From positions 1-23,381 of the forward strand of contig JAYZHP010000136.1 in NCBI GenBank assembly GCA_036166415.1: 23,381 bases of DNA, written 5' to 3'. This document shows, in pieces, positions 1 through 7,024 of this stretch. A model generated the notes under the pieces. The model ran no database searches. It saw only the letters and a list, made by a program, of their open reading frames with translations, and was not told the DNA's origin. Position 1 is the stretch's first letter; each line of letters opens with the position of its first letter. The stretch is from TMED108 sp036166415. Its GTDB lineage: Bacteria > Fidelibacterota > Marinisomatia > Marinisomatales > TCS55. The position numbers and the translations under genes are program-made.

Positions 1-177
1 CTAACAAGAAGCGAAGCAAAAAAAATTGTTGAGTCAAATGGTGGTAGGGTAAATAGCTCCATAAGCAATAATACTAATTTTGTTGTAGCAGGAAAATCGG
101 CTGGATCAAAATTAGAAAAAGCTAAATCACATGGAGTAAAAATAATTACAGAAAATGAATTTTTAGAAATGGAATAA
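1..177 (+). CDS. ligA: NAD-dependent DNA ligase LigA, C-terminal BRCT end (partial)
   Basis: The window opens inside a gene in frame 1. The 58 remaining codons end in TAA. The peptide starts LTRSEAKKIVESNGGRVNSS, continues with a NTNFVVAGKSAGSKLEKA segment and ends VKIITENEFLEME. This is the classic BRCT pattern that closes bacterial NAD-dependent DNA ligase: the conserved Gly-Gly turn, the T-x-x-V-x-G-x-x-x-G-S-K-L-x-K-A block and the I-x-x-E-x-x-F end. LigA seals nicks in replication and repair using NAD. BRCT domains also occur in other proteins, but the exact G(E/K)xxGSKLxKAxxxGV end is typical of LigA. Only the C-terminus is visible. The next gene starts one base after the stop, so the two are probably co-transcribed. 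Confidence 0.85.
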   Translation, partial: LTRSEAKKIVESNGGRVNSSISNNTNFVVAGKSAGSKLEKAKSHGVKIITENEFLEME

Positions 178-178
178 A

Positions 179-1369
179 ATGATAAAAAATGCTCTATTAA
201 TTTTGTTTTCATCTATACTAATGGGTCAATCGATTACATTATCATCAGAATTAGTCTATGATGGATTCAAAAAACCTGTCTTTGTTATATCCTATCCCAC
301 GGATGCATCTATACTATACGTAGTTGAACAGGCGGGTAAAATAATCGTATTGGATAGTGGCAAAAAGAAAAGTAAACCTTTTTTCAACATAAATAAGCGG
401 GTTGTTAATCCCTTTAGGCCTGGTGATGAGCGTGGTTTATTAGGGTTTGCATTTCATCCAGATCATGAAAAAAATAAAAAGTTTTATATTAATTACATTG
501 ATAACGACGGACACACTATAGTATCTGAATTTAGCGCACAATCTAAATATAAAGCGGATCACGAATCTGAAAGGGTTTTGCTTCGATTAGAACAGCCTTA
601 TGGAAACCATAATGGAGGGCATATTGAATTTGGAAAGGATGGTTATTTATATATCGCAATTGGTGATGGTGGTGCTGCTGGAGACCCATTGGATTCCGGT
701 CAAGACCTCACATCTTTATTTGGAAAAGTTATTCGAATTGACACCAATGGTAGCCCCTATTCTATTCCTAAATCCAATCCTTTTTATGGTAATAAAAATG
801 CCCGTGGAGAAATATGGGCCTGGGGCCTTCGTAATGTTTGGCGATTTTCATTTGATAAAAAAACAGGTGATATATACTATGGAGACGTTGGGCAAAATAA
901 ATGGGAAGAAGTAAATTTTGAGCCAGCCTCTAGTTCTGGTGGAAATAATTATGGATGGCGACACATGGAAGCCTCGTATTGTTTTGAGCCAAAAGAAAAT
1001 TGCAAAAGAGATGGTATGGTTCTTCCAATCATTGAATACCCAAATGATGCATATCACCCAGCTTTTGCCCTTGGAAGAAAAAATCAATTAGATGTTGAAG
1101 GCTGCTCAGTAACGGGGGGTTATGTGTATAGAGGAAAAAAATTGAAAGGATTTGAAGGGGTTTATTTCTTTGGTGATTACTGTTCAGGAAATATTTGGTC
1201 ATTTAAAGTCAAAGATGGGAAGGCAGCCGAATTTAAAAATAGAACTGATGAGATAAATATCGCAGATGGAGAGTTTACAAATTATATTTCTTCATTTGGA
1301 CAAGATGCTGATGGGGAGATATATATCGTTGATTATAATGGAGCAGTATATAAAATAATTGCAAAATAG
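179..1369 (+). CDS. Secreted PQQ-dependent sugar dehydrogenase-like beta-propeller (GSDH family)
   Basis: A 396-residue protein with an N-terminal signal peptide (hydrophobic stretch about 3-16, likely cut before Gln17, 'LMG|QS') and a six-bladed propeller of the soluble glucose/aldose sugar dehydrogenase family (GSDH, Pfam PF07995). Visible family marks are ERGLLGFAFHPDH (84-96), NHNGGH (143-148) with the probable catalytic base His144, IGDGG (161-165), GLRNVWRFSFD (216-226) with the conserved Arg218, and GDVGQNKWEEVN (235-246). Four cysteines (268, 275, 309, 335) suit disulfides outside the cytoplasm. Family members oxidise sugars in the periplasm and pass electrons to acceptors; the substrate here is not predictable and some relatives are not dehydrogenases. 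The start is one base after the ligA stop. No PQQ synthesis genes are in the window. Confidence 0.85.
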   Translation: MIKNALLILFSSILMGQSITLSSELVYDGFKKPVFVISYPTDASILYVVEQAGKIIVLDSGKKKSKPFFNINKRVVNPFRPGDERGLLGFAFHPDHEKNKKFYINYIDNDGHTIVSEFSAQSKYKADHESERVLLRLEQPYGNHNGGHIEFGKDGYLYIAIGDGGAAGDPLDSGQDLTSLFGKVIRIDTNGSPYSIPKSNPFYGNKNARGEIWAWGLRNVWRFSFDKKTGDIYYGDVGQNKWEEVNFEPASSSGGNNYGWRHMEASYCFEPKENCKRDGMVLPIIEYPNDAYHPAFALGRKNQLDVEGCSVTGGYVYRGKKLKGFEGVYFFGDYCSGNIWSFKVKDGKAAEFKNRTDEINIADGEFTNYISSFGQDADGEIYIVDYNGAVYKIIAK

Positions 1370-1375
1370 AAAGGA
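1370..1375 (+). promoter_or_regulatory. Ribosome binding site of the 110-residue gene
   Basis: AAAGGA lies six bases before the ATG at 1382 and just after the preceding TAG. It is one of the few recognisable Shine-Dalgarno sequences in the window and supports this start. Confidence 0.6.
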
Positions 1376-1381
1376 TAAACT

Positions 1382-1714
1382 ATGAGCCATACACCTATGA
1401 AAATTGATCATGTATTAAATGATATTGTGATGCTAGTACTTGATGGGCACGACGCATTAAGTGAATTAGGCATAGATAAAAATAAGATATATGTCAAAAT
1501 TGTTGGCTATGATGAATACGGTATGTGGATTTACCACCCATCATTCAAAGCCTCTACGATGAAAAAGGATAAATCAATTCAAGAAAAAAATGTAGAGGCA
1601 TCCATATTAATTCCATGGGGTTTCATTGCATCTGTAGTGCATTTCCCTGGGGTTGAGGGTTTTGACTTTCCAAATCCATTCGATTCAGAAATAGGTTTCG
1701 AAATTAATTCATAA
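1382..1714 (+). CDS. Conserved-looking small protein of unknown function upstream of an ABC exporter
   Basis: A 110-residue soluble protein without signal peptide or membrane segment. I do not recognise a family. It starts MSHTPMKIDHVLNDIVMLVL, has alternating strand-like segments (KIYVKIVGYDEYGMWIYHP around 35-54; ASILIPWGFIASVVHFP around 73-89) and an acidic, Phe/Pro-rich end (VEGFDFPNPFDSEIGFEI). The short beta-rich pattern could be a small barrel (SH3- or Sm-like), but that is a guess from pattern only. An AAAGGA site precedes the ATG. Its TAA overlaps the ATG of the ABC ATPase by one base (TAATG), so translation of the two is probably coupled, and a role connected to that transporter is possible but unproven. 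Confidence 0.75.
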   Translation: MSHTPMKIDHVLNDIVMLVLDGHDALSELGIDKNKIYVKIVGYDEYGMWIYHPSFKASTMKKDKSIQEKNVEASILIPWGFIASVVHFPGVEGFDFPNPFDSEIGFEINS

Positions 1715-2631
1715 TGCATGCTATCAACATAAAAGGTCTTAAAAAAACCTACAATGGCACTAAAGCATTAAAGGGAATAAATATGGAGATTGCTGAAGGT
1801 GAATTTTTCGGTTTACTGGGACCTAATGGAGCCGGTAAAACAACCACAATAAATATTTTAACAGGTCTTGTTCGAAAAGATGAAGGTGAAACTATGATTT
1901 TTAACCGAGATACTGTTAATGATTATAGATTCACTAGAAAGCAAGTAGGCATTGCTGCTCAAGAATTTACTCAGGACTGGTTTTTTCCTCTCGATAAGCT
2001 GCTTTTATTTCAAGCTGGGTATTATGGTATTAATAAAAAGGATGCAACTGATCTTGTTGAAAGTCTACTTGAGCGCTTAGGATTACAAGATAAGCGCAAT
2101 GCTCGAATTCGTCAGTTGTCTGGTGGAATGAAACGCCGATTTCAAATAGCTAAAGCGCTTGTACATGATCCAAAAATATTGATTCTTGATGAGCCTACTG
2201 CCGGAGTGGACGTTGAACTCAGGCATGAGCTTTGGGAGTATTTTAGTGATTTGCATAAGGAGGGGAAAACTATTCTGCTGACTACTCATTATATTGAAGA
2301 AGCAGAATTATTATGCGATAAGGTTGCTATAATTGATTCGGGCAAAGTTATTTCGAAAGGATCTCCAAAAGAGCTCATAGGTAAAGATTCTGTTTCTGGG
2401 ATAACTGTTTTTTTATCTGAGGTATTTGATGATTCAGAAAATGTTCTAAATAGCTTTACTTATAATAAAGAAGATAAGCGCCTGCACTTCACAACTCAAG
2501 ACCCAGAAAATGATATGCCAATAATTATTAGCCTCCTTAGTTCGGCTGGTGCTCATATACAACGTATAGAAACTGACAAGGCATCACTGGAAGATGTATT
2601 TTTAAATCTAACTGGCAAAGGGATTAACTAG
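1714..2631 (+). CDS. yadG: ABC transporter ATP-binding protein, YadG-like
   Basis: A 305-residue ABC-2 type ATPase. Walker A GPNGAGKTT is at 36-44, the Q-loop is in AAQEF (81-85), the signature LSGGM is at 135-139 followed by KRRF, Walker B ILILDE is at 155-160 with a D-loop PTAGVD, and the switch His192 is in LTTHYIEEAE. The details QAGYYG, LSGGMKRR and TAGVDVELR match Escherichia coli YadG, as I recall it, better than generic DrrA-type ATPases. About 100 extra residues follow the core as a C-terminal regulatory domain typical of this subfamily. It overlaps the upstream unknown and the downstream permease by one base each. It should energise export by the YadH-like partner; the substrate is unknown. 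Confidence 0.9.
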   Translation: MHAINIKGLKKTYNGTKALKGINMEIAEGEFFGLLGPNGAGKTTTINILTGLVRKDEGETMIFNRDTVNDYRFTRKQVGIAAQEFTQDWFFPLDKLLLFQAGYYGINKKDATDLVESLLERLGLQDKRNARIRQLSGGMKRRFQIAKALVHDPKILILDEPTAGVDVELRHELWEYFSDLHKEGKTILLTTHYIEEAELLCDKVAIIDSGKVISKGSPKELIGKDSVSGITVFLSEVFDDSENVLNSFTYNKEDKRLHFTTQDPENDMPIIISLLSSAGAHIQRIETDKASLEDVFLNLTGKGIN

Positions 2632-3392
2632 TGAATTGGGTTGGTTTCAATACTTTAACTCTAAGAGAGGTGGGCAGATTTTTTGCGGTTTGGAGACAAA
2701 CAATCGTACCAGGACTTATTTCATCAATACTATATATATTAATTTTTGGCTTTACGCTTGAGAAGCGCATTGATAGTATAGATGGTGTTCCTTATACCTT
2801 ATTTATATTGCCAGGGCTTATAATGATGAATGCATTAACAAATGCTACTTCTAATTCGTCATCTTCAATGTTGCAGATGAAATTATTAGGCCAACTACCC
2901 GATATATTACAAGCCCCTTTGTCTAGTTTTGAAATTTCTATGGCCTATATAATTGGAGGTACAGTTCGGGGAACAATAAATGGAATATTAATTTTATTGG
3001 TAGGAATGGCTATAGGCGGTCTAGTTGTTGTAAGCCCTATTCAAACTATTGTTTTTATCTTCCTTGTCTCTTGGGCATTTTCAAGTATTGGATTGCTATT
3101 GGGACAATTATCCGAAAGTTGGGATCAATTAGCAACTATGCAAAATTTTATTCTAACGCCCCTTAGTTTTCTTGGGGGAATATTTTATTCTATTAAAATG
3201 CTTCCGGATTGGGCTCAAACATTGAGTCTTTTTAATCCAATCTATTATATGATTAATGGTTTAAGGTTTACAATATTGGGAATTTCAGATTCAAATCCTT
3301 CTCATAGTTTTATTATTGCAATTATAATGACTATCATATTTACAATCTCATCAATTAAGCTTATGGAAAGTGGGAAAAAAATTAAGCAATGA
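2631..3392 (+). CDS. yadH: ABC-2 type transporter permease, YadH-like
   Basis: A 253-residue inner-membrane protein with about six hydrophobic segments (about 22-42, 54-75, 98-125, 130-160, 165-185, 222-243). The segments FILPGLIMMNALTNA and FILTPLSFLGGIFYSIKMLP, plus NPIYYMINGLRF, closely follow YadH of Escherichia coli and mark the ABC2_membrane family. It begins with GTG; the TAG stop of the ATPase shares its G with this start (TAGTG), so the pair is translationally coupled. The product should form the membrane dimer of the exporter with the ATPase encoded just upstream. The 3' end overlaps the next gene by four bases (ATGA). Confidence 0.9.
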   Translation: MNWVGFNTLTLREVGRFFAVWRQTIVPGLISSILYILIFGFTLEKRIDSIDGVPYTLFILPGLIMMNALTNATSNSSSSMLQMKLLGQLPDILQAPLSSFEISMAYIIGGTVRGTINGILILLVGMAIGGLVVVSPIQTIVFIFLVSWAFSSIGLLLGQLSESWDQLATMQNFILTPLSFLGGIFYSIKMLPDWAQTLSLFNPIYYMINGLRFTILGISDSNPSHSFIIAIIMTIIFTISSIKLMESGKKIKQ

Positions 3393-4093
3393 TACGATTG
3401 GTTTATATTTTTATTATATTGCTATCAATTGCAACTGGTCAATCAGATTCCACAGAATGGAAACAGTATGGACGTATAGGGTTAGTAGGCGTTGACTCTA
3501 CAAATGGAATGTTTGGTTTTTTTCGAATAAATCGTAGAACAGATATTACATACAAAGATGTGCGCTTGTTTGCCTATGGAATACAAAACCAATCATTTAT
3601 TGATTTACGATATAAATCTAGTGATAAATATGGTGCTAGATCAAATTTTTATAGATACACAATAACTTCCATCAGAAAAAATACCCGCGTTGATATGAAC
3701 TTACAATACCATTACAATCAAGGATTTGGATATTTTGTGAATCAATATGATCGGGGATTAGTCAATATTGAAATTGGTCATGGCTTTGATATGTCTGATT
3801 ATTTAAACGCCACAAGAAAAACATCCTATCTAAAAGGTGGTATCTTTTGGGATCACAATTCTCCATGGTTTTCCACTAAGTTGGAATTTGAACATTTTCA
3901 GCAAATTAGTGAAATAGTAGAAAGCAACCTTTCAAGAAACCAATATATATTTGAAGTAATTATTCCCTATAAAGAAAAGCTATATTTTAATATAAATCTG
4001 GAGGTTGAAGATTTTATTATCCCAACACAAATAGATGCATCTTCTCTTACTATTGCATTAGGCTGGAAAGGAGATTTTAGAAAAGTTTTTTAG
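3389..4093 (+). CDS. Putative outer-membrane beta-barrel protein
   Basis: A 234-residue protein with a clear signal peptide (MIRLVYIFIILLSIATG, likely cut before Gln18). The rest is aromatic-rich with alternating polar/apolar strands, for example VRLFAYGIQNQSFIDLRY, TRVDMNLQYHYNQGFGYF and KLYFNINLEVEDF, and ends in phenylalanine. This is what a small outer-membrane barrel looks like. The layout resembles DUF481-type ('salt-induced outer membrane') proteins, but I cannot confirm that family. It starts with the ATGA overlap from the permease and is the last gene of the plus-strand operon, so an envelope function with the ABC exporter is possible. Its TAG stop is directly followed by the stop of the opposing gene. 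Confidence 0.75.
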   Translation: MIRLVYIFIILLSIATGQSDSTEWKQYGRIGLVGVDSTNGMFGFFRINRRTDITYKDVRLFAYGIQNQSFIDLRYKSSDKYGARSNFYRYTITSIRKNTRVDMNLQYHYNQGFGYFVNQYDRGLVNIEIGHGFDMSDYLNATRKTSYLKGGIFWDHNSPWFSTKLEFEHFQQISEIVESNLSRNQYIFEVIIPYKEKLYFNINLEVEDFIIPTQIDASSLTIALGWKGDFRKVF

Positions 4094-5062
4094 CTATTTT
4101 TCAATAAAAGCCAATATCGTTCTTGGATACTCATCCACAATCATTATAAATCCTTTTTTATCTAAACGTACAACACCTTCCCAGTTTCTTGATTCTTTAT
4201 TTATTGTAAGCTGAATAGGATCAGATGAGGTGCGCTTGATTTCATTTTTATATATTTTGTATTCTACAAGCCTTTCAACATGATCGAACATTGCATGCGT
4301 AGGTCCTTCAGTTGTATTCATCAATACCTCATCTAGAGCTGGCTTTAGTCTTTTTTCTTCACCTGGCCAATAAAAATTAATAGCCCAAAAGTTTCCTTTT
4401 TTATCTACTTGAGTTGCATCGGTTAATCGATATTCTAAATTATCAAACTTTAATGATTTAGATTGTTCAAGGGATCTATTGAATGAAATTATTTTTGGGT
4501 CGGGGTTAATATTTTTTCCATTTGCTTCAAAAATAACTAAAATTTGATTTTTATATTTTATTATACTTTCATAACCCATATTCTTAATGTTGATGGGTAT
4601 AGGAATTTCACGTAAAACATCCTTATCAATTGTTATGATTCCTTTTTTTCTTTCCATTTTCCCTTTAACAATGAAACTTTTCATAATACCATCATGCTTA
4701 GACTCGATAACTAAATATATTGAATTTCCATCAAAACAAACGGCCTCAAATCCTTGATATCCTTTAATAGTTTTTCTATAGTCAGGCATAATCAGTTTTA
4801 TTTTTTGTGGTACTATTCCCTCAGCGGATTGTTTAGATAGCCACTGGTTTAACTTTGATTTTGATATTGCATAAAAAGCGGGGTCGTCATAATCAATATA
4901 TTGTGGCATCAGAATTAGTTCATTTTTATACCAAGTAAGCCCAGACATTTCAAGCTCCTTTTTTCCTGCAGATCCTTCTAGTGGAATTTCAACTACCTTA
5001 CTTTCTTGTGTATAAATAAATGAAAATAGAATGAGAAAATAACTTATTGATTTATTTAACAT
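4094..5062 (-). CDS. Secreted phytase-like / esterase-type beta-propeller protein
   Basis: A 322-residue protein with a signal peptide (MLNKSISYFLILFSFIYT, probable cleavage before Gln19). The pattern LEMSGLTWYKNELILMPQ near the N-terminus, GFEAVCFDGNSIYLVIES in the middle and NWEGVVRLDKKGFIMIVDEYP near the end looks like the 'esterase-like activity of phytase' propeller family (PF13449), in which Glu-containing 'G-F-E-A/G' strands recur. The assignment rests on pattern memory, so function (phosphoesterase or other) is only inferred. Its ATG lies 11 bases inside the end of the S9 peptidase gene. It is the last gene of the long minus-strand run and ends against the opposing operon with no spacer. 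Confidence 0.6.
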   Translation of the reverse strand: MLNKSISYFLILFSFIYTQESKVVEIPLEGSAGKKELEMSGLTWYKNELILMPQYIDYDDPAFYAISKSKLNQWLSKQSAEGIVPQKIKLIMPDYRKTIKGYQGFEAVCFDGNSIYLVIESKHDGIMKSFIVKGKMERKKGIITIDKDVLREIPIPINIKNMGYESIIKYKNQILVIFEANGKNINPDPKIISFNRSLEQSKSLKFDNLEYRLTDATQVDKKGNFWAINFYWPGEEKRLKPALDEVLMNTTEGPTHAMFDHVERLVEYKIYKNEIKRTSSDPIQLTINKESRNWEGVVRLDKKGFIMIVDEYPRTILAFIEK

Positions 5063-7022
5063 ATTTTTTGTACCAATTAATTAATCTTTCCATATAATCA
5101 AGCTGATGAGGTCTTTCAATAATACCATGAGGTTCTCTTGGGTATAAAACAAGTTCAGTATCGACATTTTTTATTTTTAACGCTTGCCATAACTGCATTC
5201 CTTGCTCTGGGTGCACCCGCTCATCGCGCAATCCATGAATAACCAAAGTGGGGGTTCCTGCTTTATTGATATGAGAAAGCGGTGATCGATCCCAATGCAG
5301 TTCTTGATTATCGAACCACCATTGGTTCCAATGCACTACAGACATTTCATACGGTATATCTGTTGTTCCCATAAAACTAATCATATTTGTTAAACCTGCT
5401 CCAACCATTGATGCTTTAAATCTATTTGAATACTTTGTAGCTGCTAATGCAGAAAAATAGCCTCCATATGACCAACCTCCTGTTCCAACTTGATTTTTAT
5501 CAACAAATCCTTTTTTAATAAGGTGATCGATCCCTTTTAAGACATCATTGAATTCCTCACCTCCAAGATCATCATGGTCTAATTTAGAATACGCTACTCC
5601 CCTTCCTGCGCTTCCGCGATAATTTGGCTCTAAAACAAAATAGCCATTTGCTGCTAAGAGCTGTACTGGGTATGTCGCTCTTGTATTCCATCCATCAAGA
5701 CTAACTCCTTCTGGCCCTCCGTGAATCTGTAATATTAATGGATATCTTTTTCCATCTCGATATACTAAGGGATAAGTAAGCACGCCTTCAATTGTTTTTC
5801 CATCCCTGGCTTTCCAAGATATTGTTTCTTGTTTTGAAAGTTGAATATCTGTTAATGATGAATTTGAAAATGTAATTCTTTTCATTTTTTTAGAATTGTA
5901 TAATCCAACATATAATTCATTTGGATGTTGATTGCTATTAGCGATTATTACGAGCTGCTTAGTATATTTATGAAAAGAGAAGCTGGAAATAATTTGCTTA
6001 GGAGCAAGTATGTCGTTTTGATTAAATACTTCTTCCGGTAGATTTTCAGTTAAAAAGATTGTTGATAATGCAGTCTTGGTACCCCTCTGTGATAGTCCAA
6101 TTACTGTTTGATCATCTATCCATTCAACATCTACAAAAGATTCTTTAAAATCAGGCGTAACTAGCTTTGATTTCCCATTTTTGATATTAAGAACAAAAAT
6201 GCTTTGAGCAAGGGGGTCATTATAAGATGTCGCACCTAGAAATGCTAGTTGGTCGTTATTTGGAGAAATTGACATGCTCGAAAGCTTTCCAGGCGTTTCG
6301 GTTATTTTTCTCGGATTTCCGCTTGGAGCCTTAACAAGATAAATTGAGCTTTCCAAATATTCTAAATCAGTATTTACCTTTTCAGCTGCCTGAAAAATTA
6401 TAAACTTGCTATCTGGAGACCATTCAAATAGTGAAACATTTAAATCTTGTCTAAATATTGTTTCATATGTTTTTGATTCAACATCATAGATCCAAAGTCT
6501 ATTATATAATTGGTTCTCACCCATTACTATCATATCGAGACCATTTTTTTTCATTGTTTGTGATTCTATACTTTCTCTATCCCTTGAAGTAAACGCAATC
6601 CATCTACCGTTTGGTGACCATTTATAAGATCCAATTCCACCAGAATGATCAGTCAGGGGAATTGCTTCACCTCCATCAGTTGGAATGATATAGACTTGTG
6701 TTGATTTATGATATGCTTTTCTTGTAGATAGAAAAGAAAGGTTGCCATTAGGTGTCCATTGTGGTGACCAGCTATTATTCGGAGAAGATGTAAATTTCCT
6801 TTGATTAGTTCCATCAATATCTGTTACCCAAATTTCTCTATATGAGCTTCTTCTTTTAGAATCTTTAGAAGGGGGGACAGTCTTTACATAGGCTATCCTA
6901 GTTCCTCCAATATTTATTACAGGCTGGGAAACATATTCTAAATTAATTATATCTTTTGCAGTAATTGGTTTATCTGCAAACACAATGGTCAGGTTAATAA
7001 ATAATAATAGGAATTTTTTCAT
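5052..7022 (-). CDS. Secreted S9-family (prolyl oligopeptidase-type) serine peptidase
   Basis: A 656-residue protein with a signal peptide (1 to about 16, MKKFLLLFINLTIVFA), an N-terminal propeller of PD40/WD40-like blades (WTPNGNLSFLSTR, WSPNGRWIAFTSRD, WSPDSKFIIFQ, SPNNDQLAF), and a C-terminal alpha/beta hydrolase. The catalytic triad is readable: Ser518 in GWSYGG, Asp600 in HGLRDERV and His632 in REPHGI. The LQIHGGPEG oxyanion segment is also present. The family cleaves short peptides, commonly as acylaminoacyl- or dipeptidyl-peptidases; specificity is not predictable. A strong AAGGAG site at 7028-7033, inside the end of the acylase gene, supports the ATG start. It is likely in the periplasm, using peptides as nutrients. 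Confidence 0.92.
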   Translation of the reverse strand: MKKFLLLFINLTIVFADKPITAKDIINLEYVSQPVINIGGTRIAYVKTVPPSKDSKRRSSYREIWVTDIDGTNQRKFTSSPNNSWSPQWTPNGNLSFLSTRKAYHKSTQVYIIPTDGGEAIPLTDHSGGIGSYKWSPNGRWIAFTSRDRESIESQTMKKNGLDMIVMGENQLYNRLWIYDVESKTYETIFRQDLNVSLFEWSPDSKFIIFQAAEKVNTDLEYLESSIYLVKAPSGNPRKITETPGKLSSMSISPNNDQLAFLGATSYNDPLAQSIFVLNIKNGKSKLVTPDFKESFVDVEWIDDQTVIGLSQRGTKTALSTIFLTENLPEEVFNQNDILAPKQIISSFSFHKYTKQLVIIANSNQHPNELYVGLYNSKKMKRITFSNSSLTDIQLSKQETISWKARDGKTIEGVLTYPLVYRDGKRYPLILQIHGGPEGVSLDGWNTRATYPVQLLAANGYFVLEPNYRGSAGRGVAYSKLDHDDLGGEEFNDVLKGIDHLIKKGFVDKNQVGTGGWSYGGYFSALAATKYSNRFKASMVGAGLTNMISFMGTTDIPYEMSVVHWNQWWFDNQELHWDRSPLSHINKAGTPTLVIHGLRDERVHPEQGMQLWQALKIKNVDTELVLYPREPHGIIERPHQLDYMERLINWYKKYVK

Positions 7023-7024
7023 AA

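Noticed and set aside
600..914. 104-codon ORF in another frame inside the sugar dehydrogenase gene
   Set aside because: The propeller frame has all the family motifs; the alternative frame has none.
848..1087. 79-codon minus-strand ORF inside the sugar dehydrogenase gene
   Set aside because: It overlaps a strongly supported gene and shows no motif or ribosome site.
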